Shown here piece after piece: positions 12,454 through 24,500 of a DNA stretch of 64,000 nt (within the stretch, counting starts at the first letter, position 1; every line of letters begins with the position of its first letter). The position numbers and the translations under genes are program-made. Source of the stretch: Chamaelirium japonicum (lineage: Eukaryota > Streptophyta > Magnoliopsida > Liliales > Melanthiaceae); contig OX393551.1 in NCBI GenBank assembly GCA_947650365.1, positions 6,377,501-6,441,500 on the forward strand, given 5' to 3'. Below the pieces are notes generated by a model. It had not been told where the DNA came from. It did not search any database and saw only the letters and a list, made by a program, of their open reading frames with translations.

Positions 12454-13984
12454 TGTAATATCTGGCACTTTAGAGTTGGTTCTTGCTAGAACCATGATTT
12501 TTTTTTTTTATTATTGTGGATTGGGGTACATGCTAATATCTGCTTGGATTAATTACATCTTAATGGACAATGTGTCCGGAATATGTATGATTGTGGATTT
12601 GAATTGGACCGGACCCTGTTTCTTGGGTCCGGGTCAAGAGGCGATATTTCAGTGGTAGTATGGTTGTCAGACGTGTGTGTGTGTGCATGTTTTAAGCGTG
12701 CGTGAAAGCACACATAATTTTATATTATTAAGTAATGGTTTGTATATAGCCGACCAGGGTTTATCTCTGTAGCGACCCGTCGACAAGCAGCACAAGTCAT
12801 GGGACCCAATCGGTCGTTCGACCTAGGGCCGGTAGGTTGCCCCTAGTACCAATCTAACTCGATCGCATCATCTCGATTCCCGAAACCCTAGGCTGTCACC
12901 TCGTAGCTCCACCCATTTATACATCTTTCTTTTTCCTTGGTCATTGGATTGCAAGTTGGCGTATTTGATTTCTTCTCATTTACCCTGTAATTATTATCAT
13001 AATCGTTCATCCAAGAAAAGCCCCTCTCTTTAACCTAGACCATCGGATTTTGATCCGAAGTGCCACATTAACCCCCTCCACTACTCAAGTGCCCAACTCA
13101 AATATCTGTACAACACTTCGTCACTACCTAGGCCTGGCAATTTCGGACCCGACACGAAGTTAGCGGGTCTGGGTCAGGGCTAATCAGGTCGGGTCGGGTC
13201 TAACCGCAATCCGATACTATAATATATAATACCAGCGGGTCTTTCGGGTCAGGTCGGGTCGAGTCGGATTGGGTCAACTGAATAGACCCGGGTGGCAAAC
13301 GGGTCTTACCGGGTCTTATCGGGTCTACCCGTTTAGTAGCGGGTCGGGTACGGGTTTAGGATCTAGACACAATTAGTTAAATGGGTCGGGTCCGGGTCTG
13401 GGGTTTTTGGACATGACACGAAACCCGACACGACACCAACCCGACACGACACGACCCATTGCAACCCCTATCAATACCCAACCAAGCTCTTTAAACCCAT
13501 CCCATTCAGCCAACCCTCTTCAACCAAACCCCAACCCAACCAACCAAACACCTCTCAACCCAACAGCCATCCCCTTTCAACCACCCCACTTCAGCCAACT
13601 TGAAACCCAGCCAACCCAATCCCCATTTCCCCCTCTCTCTCTCTTTCTCTCTCTAACCCAACCCAAACCCAATCGTTCCTCCCTCTCTCCCTGATCCCAC
13701 CTCCCTCTCAAACCCAAACCCATCCAACCGTCCATCTCCCTCTCTCCTCAAATCCCACTCTCCCTTTCACCCGATCCCCCTCTCATCTCTCTCGGATTCC
13801 CCCATCCCAGCCGATCCAACCCGGCCCCCCATCCGATGCTCCCCTGGTCTCTCGAGCCGCCCCCCCCTCTGCTCTGACAGCCGCCTCGAACCCCGCCGGC
13901 CGCCGCTGCCCTAGATTCTCGCCGAACAGTCGGCCGCCGCCCCTACCCTGCAGTCGCCGCCCTACCCGCCGCATATAATTGAGT
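12454..13984 (+). repeat. Probable LTR remnant holding a hAT MITE
   Basis: Begins TGTAATATCTGGCAC directly after the gypsy-like 3' motif. It contains no coding sequence. 13129-13470 is a nested MITE, listed separately. 13480-13980 is C-rich and CT-repeat-rich. The 3' LTR end was not found; the segment runs into the right arm of the long inverted repeat. Confidence 0.3.
13129..13470. mobile_element. hAT-type MITE (342 bp)
   Basis: The left end TAGGCCTGGCAAT and the reverse complement of the right end TAGGGGTTGCAAT match at 10 of 13 bases and resemble plant hAT termini (TAGGGGTGGCAA). Flanking 8-mers TCACTACC (13121-13128) and TCAATACC (13471-13478) form an 8-bp target duplication with one mismatch, as expected for hAT. 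The inside is built of GGGTCGGGTC-like repeats in both orientations. No transposase is encoded. Confidence 0.75.
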
Positions 13985-14230
13985 AGCATTTTAAATAAAT
14001 ATAGTAACTATAGTGAAATCAATTATACGAAATGATATTCAGCACTATAGTGATTTCAAAGTAGAAAATTGAGTATCATTATTATAAAATTGACTATTAT
14101 TGGTACAATGATTTCATTGTAGCAAAGTGTTTTTAGCAGCACGATGAAATGACTATAGCAGCTATAGTGATTTCACTTTAGCTGCTTCAGTGACATCACT
14201 GTAGCAATTATAGTGATCCCACTATCGGTT
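13985..14230 (-). repeat. Long inverted repeat, right arm
   Basis: On the minus strand this reads like the left arm at 10020-10345: both have GCTGCTAAAA followed by a CT-rich stretch, then GTGAAATCATTGTA/ATGAAATCATTGTA and ATGATACTCAA. The arms could be the termini of a MULE-like or fold-back element later invaded by other elements, or two independent MITE copies in opposite orientation. Confidence 0.5.
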
Positions 14231-14928
14231 TCGAAACTAGATATTTCGTAGAGATGTGGGTGGTTTTATAGGCAATGACAATTTGATAAATCAGGTAACT
14301 TATCCTGATCATTTTATTCTTTTAGTAATTAATTGGGCGTTGCAATTTAAACGGTGAAACATAGATCTGGGCTAAGAGAAAAAAAAATTATTGGGACCTA
14401 TCCTAAAACGAAACTGTTAAAAATGACTGATTGCTATCCGCCCCTCTTTTTTATCAATCCCACATCTATGTGAATCTAGTAGCCTGCCGTCATCGCTGGT
14501 ACTCTTGCAATCCACCTCTACCACCACCACCAGTACCTCCTCCTCCTGATACTATAAAGGAAAAAAGGGCCGACCAGCCTTGAAGCAGTGGGAAAAGGCT
14601 ATATCAAGAAGCTACAGGCTGCCAGCCACGAGCACAATGGAAGCACACAGTGCATGGGGACCAAACGATAGGCAGGGGGCTCAGATGGGTGAAGGAGGAA
14701 CGAGGCGTTGGCCATGGGTGCCAGGCGCAAATGCAGATCCGCTGACACGCGGCGGATAATGCTTTTGAGCACAAGGCATTGGAAATAGGCTGCCAGATAA
14801 GAATGCAGGAGAGCTGAAGGCCTGTGGCCAATCCATATGCAACTTATAACATAACCTTTCCATAAGTGCTAACTTATGCTCATGATGACATCTACAAACA
14901 ATGTAATGCCATAAACAATTCCAATCCA
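14231..14928. other. Gene-free region downstream of G6PDH
   Basis: Nothing convincing was recognised. Short minus-strand frames at 14604-14929 overlap each other in different frames and show no known domain or codon periodicity. Confidence 0.4.
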
Positions 14929-14931
14929 TTA

Positions 14932-15200
14932 TGCCGCGTTCGGTAACAAGAAAGTTTTAACTGAGGAAGGATAAAGGAAATGCTAAGCCGGGGAATAGGA
15001 TTCCTCTCGGTGAGAAGAGGAATGTGTTGCTTGTCACTTTTCCACCGGTTGGCTTGTTTCTGTACAAAGAATAGATTTACTTTACCATTTCTTAGTGAAA
15101 CTTTCATGGCTACTGAAGGCACACAATAGAGCTCTCACGCAAGGGAATCCCGTTACTTCCCCCCCTCCTTAGTGAAACTTTCCGTCTACCAAACAAGACC
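14932..15200. mobile_element. Tourist-like MITE (269 bp)
   Basis: The left end GCCGCGTTCGGTAACAAG and the reverse complement of the right end GGTCTTGTTTGGTAGACGG are diverged inverted repeats of the (G)xGTTTGGTA kind. Flanking TTA lies at 14929-14931 and 15201-15203, the 3-bp TTA/TAA duplication typical of PIF/Harbinger MITEs. It sits about 375 bases downstream of the G6PDH stop codon. Confidence 0.6.
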
Positions 15201-15574
15201 TTAAAGCTTTGAATCCAATTTCTATATCAAAATCCACAATTACCAATTTGGTCCATATCAAAAAGTCGGAAAAAAAGAGAGGAGAAAATCTTGGCACAGA
15301 AAATGCCAGCTATATTCAGTGTCCAAGGTAGTGATAACCTTATTCTATAGCAATTCCAGTCACAAGTCTCAACTGAAACAGTTGCAAACAGAAACTGTAG
15401 AAGGACTCATCCTTGCTGCAAGAAAGAAAAAAAAAAAATCAAAATGCTACATAATAAACCCAAATCTGTTCCTCGCTGTCGATCCGGACTTTGTGCCATG
15501 TACATTTCAACCTCCAATATAACTCATTGGGGTATACATTTTACAGTCAAGAAAAATTACAATTTGATGGAGCA

Positions 15575-18500
15575 TCAGGCACTGATATCGCCCCATCGGA
15601 CATTGTACTTGGCCGCAAGATAGTGGGCACCTACCGGCCCTCGGCTTCCGTAGGGATAGAGCTCAGGGGCAATCTTCTTCTCCTCCAGCTCTTTCAGCAG
15701 TGGCGTGAAGAGCTCCCAAGCAGCGTCCAGCTCGTCGGAACGAATGAAAAGCCGTCGTTCCCCTTCGATCGCATCGAGCAGAAGCCTCTCATAAGCATCA
15801 GGTATCTCTTTCGAATATCTACAATAAAATTAACAGTTAGTACGACGGGGAAAAAAAAGTATGTGGCTTCAATGAAATTATGCGAGTACTGGACTAATAA
15901 GCATGTCAGCTTTCTGATCAAAAGGGAATTGTTGTCTTACCTTGCTGCATAGTGAAGATTCAGATTGCTGCGATCTAGCCTCATACCCAGACCAGGGATC
16001 TTGTTGTTGATCTTTAAGTAAATAGCCTCATCGGGCTGTACCCGTATCACGAGCTCGTTCGTAGCTCGATCGAGATCTGTCCCAAAGCTCCTCCTGTATA
16101 GATTTCCAGGGACATGTCTAAACTGCACTCTGATCTCCGCTCTGCATTCAGAAAGAACTTCGAACTCAACATTACATCAAGCAGGGTCGCAGATATGGAT
16201 AACCTTTTCGAGGAAAAAGTAACATAGAAGAGCCAGGAGAGGATAGAAACAGTGTACCTCCTAGTATGCAATGCCTTCCCGGCTTTCATGAGAAAGGGCA
16301 CTCCATCCCACCTCGCATTGTCTATGAAAAGAGCAGCCGCAGCAAATGTTGGAGTCAGGCTGTTCTTGGGTACAGTCTTGTCATCTGTGTATGCTTGATG
16401 AGTAATGCCACCCTTCGTATGGGCTTTATACTGCCCTATCACCACGTTTTCCAGTTGCAACGGCTTCATGGAACGCAGAACTTTCACCTGAGATACAAGG
16501 AGTTCTTCATTAGAGCATCTCCAAGCTCACCACTCTGCCTCCTTCGCTACAGTAGCAAGCGGGGTGGGAAAAAGACGCTCCAACGTGCTCCTATATACCC
16601 TCACTAGTTGCTATTGCAGTGTTTCGCGACTCCACTCGCCACTTCTAGCGAGCGAGCGAGTACTCGCTACCCCTGGACCCCACTCGGTTGTGATTTTTCT
16701 TTAAAAAAAAAATCAACGTCACTAACATGACCTCTTCCCATACAGCCGTTGGCAACCCCTGGGCCCCACTTGCCATTTGATCATTTCAAATAATAGGAAA
16801 GAATAGCAAGTCCCTTGGAGTTGGTTCCAAAAAGTGGCTCCCTATTTTTTAGGGAAGCCCATCTCTCCCCAAGTAATAGGGAAAGAATAGGGAGTCCCTT
16901 GGAGATGAACTTAAAACAGTCCTTTAACGTCTGTTCCTCTACTTTTGATGGGTAAGCTGGGTTTGGTCCATTAAGACTAGATGTATATACCGTTGTCGAC
17001 CAACCTATGACTATGAGGCATGAATGCAACTAAGGGTCCATCTGGCTAGGGGAGTTGTAGTTTGAACTGCAGCAACAGACTACAACCCCTCAACACTGTT
17101 GTTTGTTCATGTAGTTGTAGTCAACATATGTAAGTCAAGCTGCAATATGAGGCAAACCAACCTATTCCAACCTTTCACCAAAAACGATTGGAGAACGAGC
17201 TACAGCCGTCATAACTACAATAGTCACCGACGTATTTCAATTTCAGTAGCTAAAACTAAACTGAAGTTTCAACTGTGTAGTTGTAAACTTGTAATTACAA
17301 CTAGAAGTGCATTTCAAACACCACCAACCAAATGGACCCTAACATGCACAGTAGAATTGAAAAGGAAATCATTAAGAAAATTGGATCCTTTCCAAACGAA
17401 CCTTTTCATTCCTGATGTCCTCTGCATCCAAGCTGACAGGAGTTTCCATAGCAAACAAGGCTAATATTTGAAGCAGATGATTCTGCATAATATCTCTGAT
17501 GATACCATAGCTATCAAAGTACCTGAGAGACACCAAGAAATAATCAAACTTACCATGAGTTAGACATTTCCTCTAGCCTCTAGGGTACTCGTATGGATGC
17601 TAAGATCTAGTAAACCTACCCTCCACGTCCTTCGGTGCCGAAGTCTTCTGAAAAGATCAATTGTACATTCCTTATATATTGCCTCGTCCACAAAGGTTCA
17701 AATACAAGATTCGAGAAGCGAAGAACGGACAAGTTCTCGACCAGTTCCTTTCCCAAGTAATGGTCAATTCTGCAGAATAACAAAGATAACAGAAAGACAG
17801 TAGTTAAAGGTCATAAAGGGATATCAATTCAACCTCAATTTAGGTGTAATAGTACCTGAAAATTTGATCCTCAACTAGGTACTGCTTGAGGCCTCTTGTC
17901 AAAGCTGCGGAGGATTCAGAGTCCCGGCCAAATGGTTTTTCGACTATAACCCTTGTCCAGCCATTTGCAGAAGAAGCTGACTTGCTGGCACATTTTACCA
18001 CATCTATGAATATATTTGGAGGAATTGATAAATAGAATAGGCGGTTTGGAAGCCTCCCAGCCTACATGGACAGTTAAAAATTAAAAATTAGAAACTCCAC
18101 TCTCCTTCCATTATGACTTTCTTGTTTTTCTTTATATTTTTCTTTTTCTTTTCTTCTTTGTTTAGGAACAACTTGTCAAATGAAACCTAGATGTTGAAGG
18201 GTAGAATTTGTGTATGATCAAAAGAAAATGTCATGATGATGATAAAAAGGAACAGGCATACATGTCAAGTATGGTTGTAGTAGATGATTGGAGAATTGTT
18301 TAACTGAATTTAGGGAGAGTTAGAATGAGTTGGAAAAGTTGTGGGATGACAAAATGGGTGATAATGCTTGATAAACTGGTTGCTCAACCGTTGGTGCCTA
18401 TCTCAAAATTTATAAGAAAGAAGACAAAATCGGCAGTTATAAATGTATAAAACCGCATATGAGACACATATATGATTCAGTGACCTATGTAACCGTGACA

Positions 18501-21500
18501 AGTCAATTTGTTCTAATTCCGTAGAGTTGGAATAATACAAGAGCTTCATCTTATGCAAACAAACTCCACTTTCAAAAGCTCATGTTTGTTTCTCTCCTTC
18601 GTGCTTTTTATGGTTCAAATGATGAGTAAGTCGTACACACAAAGTAGCTTAAACACTAGATAATCACATCCTGAACCCCTCATAAAGGATGAATTCCTTC
18701 GGAAAATCTTTAGAATATGTACTATGAAATAAAAGAATCTCTAAAACCTCTAGTGCGCAGTCATCTTAGATTTCATTGGACATGTAAACATTGTTAGGGT
18801 CGTCGTGGCAGGCAACACACAGGTGATCTTGAAGAGAATAATTGTCCTTGATGATAATCTTAAAGGAAAAACCATAGTCCCAACCTAGAAGTGAAACATT
18901 CTAAGCATGAAAGTCTCCTCAAACAGGCAAATCCTTCTGAGTCTAGCCTTTGACCCATGCAATAATACAAAATTCAACACACCATGCCCATACCCAAAAT
19001 CTATAAGCAACCTCCACCTGATACCACAACACCGGTCCAACCCCAAACAAATAGAAAACTCAAGCCCTTGCTGCTTACAAAAGGATCCTTCACCTTAGGG
19101 TTCCCAGAGACCTAAATTGTCCCTCCACGTAACAACCCATCCTAGTGCTCTCTTTCTCGAAAACATATCTTCCAATCAAACAAGGCAAAATCAATATCCT
19201 CCTGTGATAGCTAATTACCAAAGAAGAAGCCAATTTTATGTAGTATTATGCCTTGTGACCAGATTTGCCAAGTGTTGCACTCAACAATTATAGAACGCTC
19301 GCGAAGAGGATAGTTGAGTAGTAAATAAATACTATGTACGAGTCGACAGCATAATAAGTGGAAAAATAATAATTATCCTTGTTTACAAAAAAGTAATTTT
19401 CTAAGAAAGAGGAATTTCTGACATTGATCTAGACGTATCCTAACAATTGAACAAGAATTCTTTGGCTCTGAATAATTGACAGTCAACGTAAACGCCAGAA
19501 GTACACTCCAACCAGAAGTGCCATGGGCTGACACGGGCAAACACAAGCTATTACACCATTTTAATGTGCCTAAGAGTGTCACTGTACAAGCATCAAAGAA
19601 CTTAGACACTATGGTTCGAGGGTTCGTCCAAACCTGAGCCAAACCGTTGAACCGGCTCGGATTTAGCCGATCAGAACTGAAATACAACCAGAAACCAAAA
19701 TAATGCCAAAATTCTGATTCAGTTTGCTAGTTCGACATAGTTTGAATAAGACCGAATCAGAAACGATCAAGCCCAATAAGGCATGATTCAGCCAATCATG
19801 CAAAAAATAGGATGAATGAAAATTGATCGTCTGAATTCGATCGAATATCTTCTTTTTTTTTAACTGTTAATATTTGGCTTGAAGCGGCTGAAGCGGTCAA
19901 ACTCGAACCCACACCGATCAAACCGATCGTTTTTCACCTGGTCAAAACCCAAATTATCAAGCTTTGTTAGCCACTCAAAATATTTACGAAGTCTAATGTT
20001 ATGTTCTAATGCTGGCAAATCCTATTGGAGATAGTTTGTCCTTATTAGTAATAAGTTTGTCCTTATTAGTAATATGTTTTTCTTTGAGGACTTCTTTGTA
20101 ATTCTGGTATCTCATTATATTATAAAAGGGTGGGTTAGGGTTTGTTTAACCTTAACCCCGCGTTTCGCTTCATGGTATGAGAGCCATAGTTGACGCCCGC
20201 CTCTGTCTCTCATCACATCGGCCTCCGGCGCCGCCCACTCTCCTTCCGGTCGCCCCCGAGCCTCCCCTACTGCACCACGAACCACCCCGCAAACTCCCGC
20301 GCCTCCCCTGCTGCTCCACCGCGCCTCCCCCGCGCCTCCTCGTGCCACCCTGCGGCCTCCCGCGCCACCCCCGCGCCTCCTCGTGCCCCCCCCGCGCCTC
20401 CCCCACGCCTCCCCGTGCCACCCCGCCCCCCCCTGCGCTCTTGCTGCCACTCCCGCGCCACCCTTTGCTACCCCGGCCCCCCCTGCGCTCCTGCCGCCCC
20501 TCCCGCGCCACCCTGCGTCCCCCGCGCCTGCTCCCCTGCAACTGTAACCCTGTAAAACTACAATGGGTTATCAAAACAACCATTCGGTGATGGCTACAAG
20601 CATGGAAGATCGACGAAACTGCACCTAAGTTCTATATCATCAGGAGACGAGATCAAATGAACATTCAACACTGGCTTGCACCATCCATTAATCCAGATTC
20701 AAGAAAGAGCGTCTAGAGTTTTTTTTTTCTTTTCATTACTCCCCATGGATTCCAAGGTCGCCCCCCTTGTTGGCTCTCAAGACGGTTTTGCCCGTCGCAT
20801 TACTACCGTTCTCCTAGATGACAAGAACTTTCTTTCCTGGTCCAACTCTGTTCGTGTCTATCTTGCCGGTCGCGATAAGCTTGCATGGCTTACTGGTGTC
20901 TCGAAGCCTACAGAGGCGGCCGAAGTATTACAGTGGACCACCGAAAATTTCCAGATTCTTGGTTGGCTTCAATGCTCGATGGAGCCCAAAATCTATGAGC
21001 AGTTCATGCGGTATGATTCCGTTTCTGCCTTATGGTCTGCTCTCCAAAGGACTTATGGTCACACTCGGGTTGATGCTCGGATCTATGCTGTATATCGGGA
21101 AATTACTGCCGCTACTCAGGGCGATCGTTCTGTTCAAGAATATTTCTCTTTTCTTCAGAGTCGTTTTCTTGAGCTGTCTGATTTAGAGCCGCTGGGTGCT
21201 TTCCAGGACCCTACTGATGCTGCGCTTGCTCGGCGCCGACAGGAGAAACGGGAGACGTATCAGTTTTTGATGGGACTTCGCTACGAGTTTGAGGCTATTC
21301 GTGTTCAGATTATTGGGATGTCCCCTCTCCCCGATCTTCTCGATGCCTTTTCTTTGGTTGCTGATCAGGAGCGTCGCCTTCGTCTTACTGGTGCACAACG
21401 GGTGTTTGTTCCTCCTTCCGGTGATCTTCCGACTGAGCAGATGGCTCTTGCTTCTGGTTTCCGTCCTCCGCTCTCGCACGCTCGTGGTCGTGGTGGTCGC

Positions 21501-24500
21501 TCTCTGTCTGGTGGTCGTGGTCTACCTGGTGGTCATGGCACTAGTGGTCCTCCCGGTCCTTGTACCTATTGTGGCAAGCAGTTTCATGATCGCTCCCGAT
21601 GTTACCAGCTGTTCCCACATCTGCGTACTACCCCTCCACCTGCTCCTCGTTCACCGACTGTGGCTGCTGCAGACATCTCTAGTTCGTCCACATCTCCTTC
21701 TCCGACTTCTGGAGTTTTGGATTTCAGTCAGATGGTCTCCCAGGTGCAACAACTGATGAGCCAGCTTCAGCATCTTCAGCCTTCGTCTTCTCAGCCCTCA
21801 GCGTCCACTGCTTCCTCATCAGGTACTTCGTTCGCTTTCCAAGCATCCGGGGTTGATCCCAGTTCTTCACCCTGGGTGATCGACTCTGGTGCTACTGACC
21901 ACATGACTGGTGAGCTTCGTCTTCTTTCCCATATTGAGCCTTATCGTCAGCAAAATGTGCGCCTTGCTGATGGTTCCGTTACACCGATCCTTAGCAAGGG
22001 TACTGTCCCTCTTTCTTCTGCTGTTAGTCTTGACTCTGTCTTGCATGTTCCTAAACTGTCCCTTAATTTGCTATCATGAACAAGAAGAAATTAAAAAAGT
22101 TGTGTTAGTGTGTGATACACTGAAGTTGCCAAAGAGAAGTCCGATGGAAACTTATGTAAACCATATAATTTAATGAACGTATTTACATACTAAATACATT
22201 TCTATCAACCATGATGAATTGTAGGTTTAATAACATATGTAGAATGTGTAATATGCACATTACATTCAAGTAATATTTTTTAGCCTTTAAAACTCATATT
22301 AGTTGGATCCTAGATGAGACACAAAATGAAAGTTCTACCAAAACAATGTCTTATTAGTTACTACAAGTTTAAACTTAAGTGTTCTCAATGTCCTGTGTTA
22401 TGACAAGTCATTTTCTTATTGAATGTCCGATTGCATTAGAGTCTCAAGACATGTGTATCAGATGCATTTTATGAACCATCCAAATCAAGCAATGTATATC
22501 AATCCACAATTTGTAATTATTAGAATCCTGAATCCATATCGGAAATGTGCTCCCTTGTTATTGGTAACTTGTTTCGTTTTAACTGGAATCATATCTCTAA
22601 AACTTTTTTTCCTAAAAAATGTAGATTACATTTCCAGAGTGGATACACTGGGTGATGTGCAAGCTTCCTGCGGTTAGGGGAACAGTGACTAGAAGTTCTA
22701 TAAATCGCCTAGCTTTATCTCCCCTTTCCTATCTAAAGTTAGCAACTTAGGAGCTAAATTTTCCCTTAGAACCTCTCCACTCTTAATCCTAGTTATACTT
22801 TAGGTACAAGAACCTCCAAGCTTAAGAACTATGGATAACTACGAGAAAGCCACAAGCACCTAGCTTAAGCCCTCTATAATGTAATTCTATAACAAGGATC
22901 AAGAATTCGGGTTCGGATTCGGTCCGGTCAAAAAATGAACCTATTCAGGTTTGGACTTGGGTTTGGGTTGAAGAAGCTATCTGCAAACCCTTTGCAAAAC
23001 ATATTTGAAAGAAATATTTTACGTTGTTAGTCTAGCTTTTGCAGCAAAAACAATTGTAGAGGTGCACTGCTACTGCACTCAACTCCTTTCCAGAGAACTA
23101 AAGGATTAACCCATCTTTCATTTGGGATAACTTTGCTACAGTGCCAATTTACCCACCAAACTCACCTTAGTTCCCTCAACACTAGCCTTGAATTTTCTCA
23201 TGAGAACAGGTGACACCGAACATCATTGGGCCAACCCACAAGGTATCTAATTGACCCATCAATTAGTCCATTAGTTAATTTATTTCCCCTTGTTATTCTG
23301 TAACTAATGTATTCATTGTGTGCTACTAAATCGAGTCATGTATTTTACATCATCTAGGTGCATTATTATTTTTATTTAATGGAGAGAGAATGTTTGTTAG
23401 GTCAATTACCAAGTACTTTTGCAAGTTTACAAATAAAAAATATCTAGCAATGGCATGAGATATACATATGGATGAATGAAATATTCTACAGTGAACTATC
23501 TAGTGGTGAATAGTGGATACCACCAATTGATCTTCTTTTTTACTTGGGGGAATGTGTGAGCGATCCTTGACAAATATATCAGTTAAGTTGAAGTCCTCTA
23601 AATTGATGTGAATGAAAATACCCTCCATATCAATTCAAAATTTTAAAACGATACCATCGGTTCTCAATGCCAGATCTACTCGCCTCCGGTTTGGTCGCCA
23701 CCGCCGGAGCCCCATCTCCTTTTCCCTCCTCATCTATCCTCACCAACGGTGGCTGCCATTGGGCTGGGGTGCGATGCACAGGTCAGCAGTGACGGCTGCC
23801 AGGCTGGAGTGTGATGCACGGGCCGAAGCCCCACCTCCTCCTTTCTTACCGGCGGTGGCTGCCGTCAGGCTAGGGTGCGATGCACCAGTCGACGGTGGCT
23901 GCCGTCAGGTTGGGGTGCGATGCACGAGCTGGAGTCCCACCTCCTCCCTCCTCATCGGTGGTGACTGCCGTCGGACTAGGGTGCGATGCACCGGTCGGCG
24001 GTGGCTGCCGTCAGGCTGGGGGGCAATGCACCAGCCAGAGCCCCGCTGCCTCCAGCCGCCTCCCCAATCTCCGGCCACCCGAGGACCTGTCGCACCCCCG
24101 CTTGCCCGATCTCCTACCACCGCTGCCTCCAGCGACCACCGCGCTCGAGAGAGAAGGGAGAAGGAGAGGCTACGCGCAATTTTGGGTTTCTAAAGAAAAT
24201 GAGAAACTTTTCGTAAAATGAAATGTCTAGTTGTCATGCACCTTGACATTTGTTATGTTAGGGATTGATTACCAATTAACCTTTTTTACTTCCTCACCGA
24301 AAATGTGAGATTGTCACCCTATGGTCCCATGTCAAGGAGCCTCAAGATCCAACTTGACATCCATTTTCCATCCATCCTCGCTCACCCATTTTTTTCACAT
24401 CTATAACCATGGCAATCTGGTCCTATGGGTCAGGTTAACACCCCATGCTATAAACAATTCCAACTTACCTTAACCACTACTCAACAACACCACTTACTTA

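Larger units (their letters stand above)
20025..22079 (+). mobile_element. Truncated Ty1/copia retrotransposon in G6PDH intron 4
   Basis: A short LTR remnant (about 20025-20172) includes a tandem TTTGTCCTTATTAGTAATA and ends in TTCA. Directly after it, TGGTATGAGAGCCA (20173-20186) matches the primer-binding site for initiator tRNA-Met (TGGTATCAGAGCCA) with one mismatch. A leader and a gag-protease frame follow. The copy breaks off right after the protease region near 22076; integrase, RT, RNase H and the 3' LTR are absent. It lies antisense to the host gene. The left LTR edge is uncertain. Confidence 0.85.

Noticed and set aside
14604-15122. Three overlapping minus-strand frames downstream of G6PDH
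   Set aside because: They lie in different frames, partly inside a Tourist-like MITE, with no known domain.
20115-20590. Long frames on both strands (glycine/arginine- and proline-rich)
   Set aside because: They are produced by the C-rich tandem repeat in the copia leader; five overlapping frames are open at once.
23612-24221. 193-residue frame with repeated GWGAMH/GCDAP words
   Set aside because: It is a minisatellite translation inside G6PDH intron 4, on the opposite strand to the gene.
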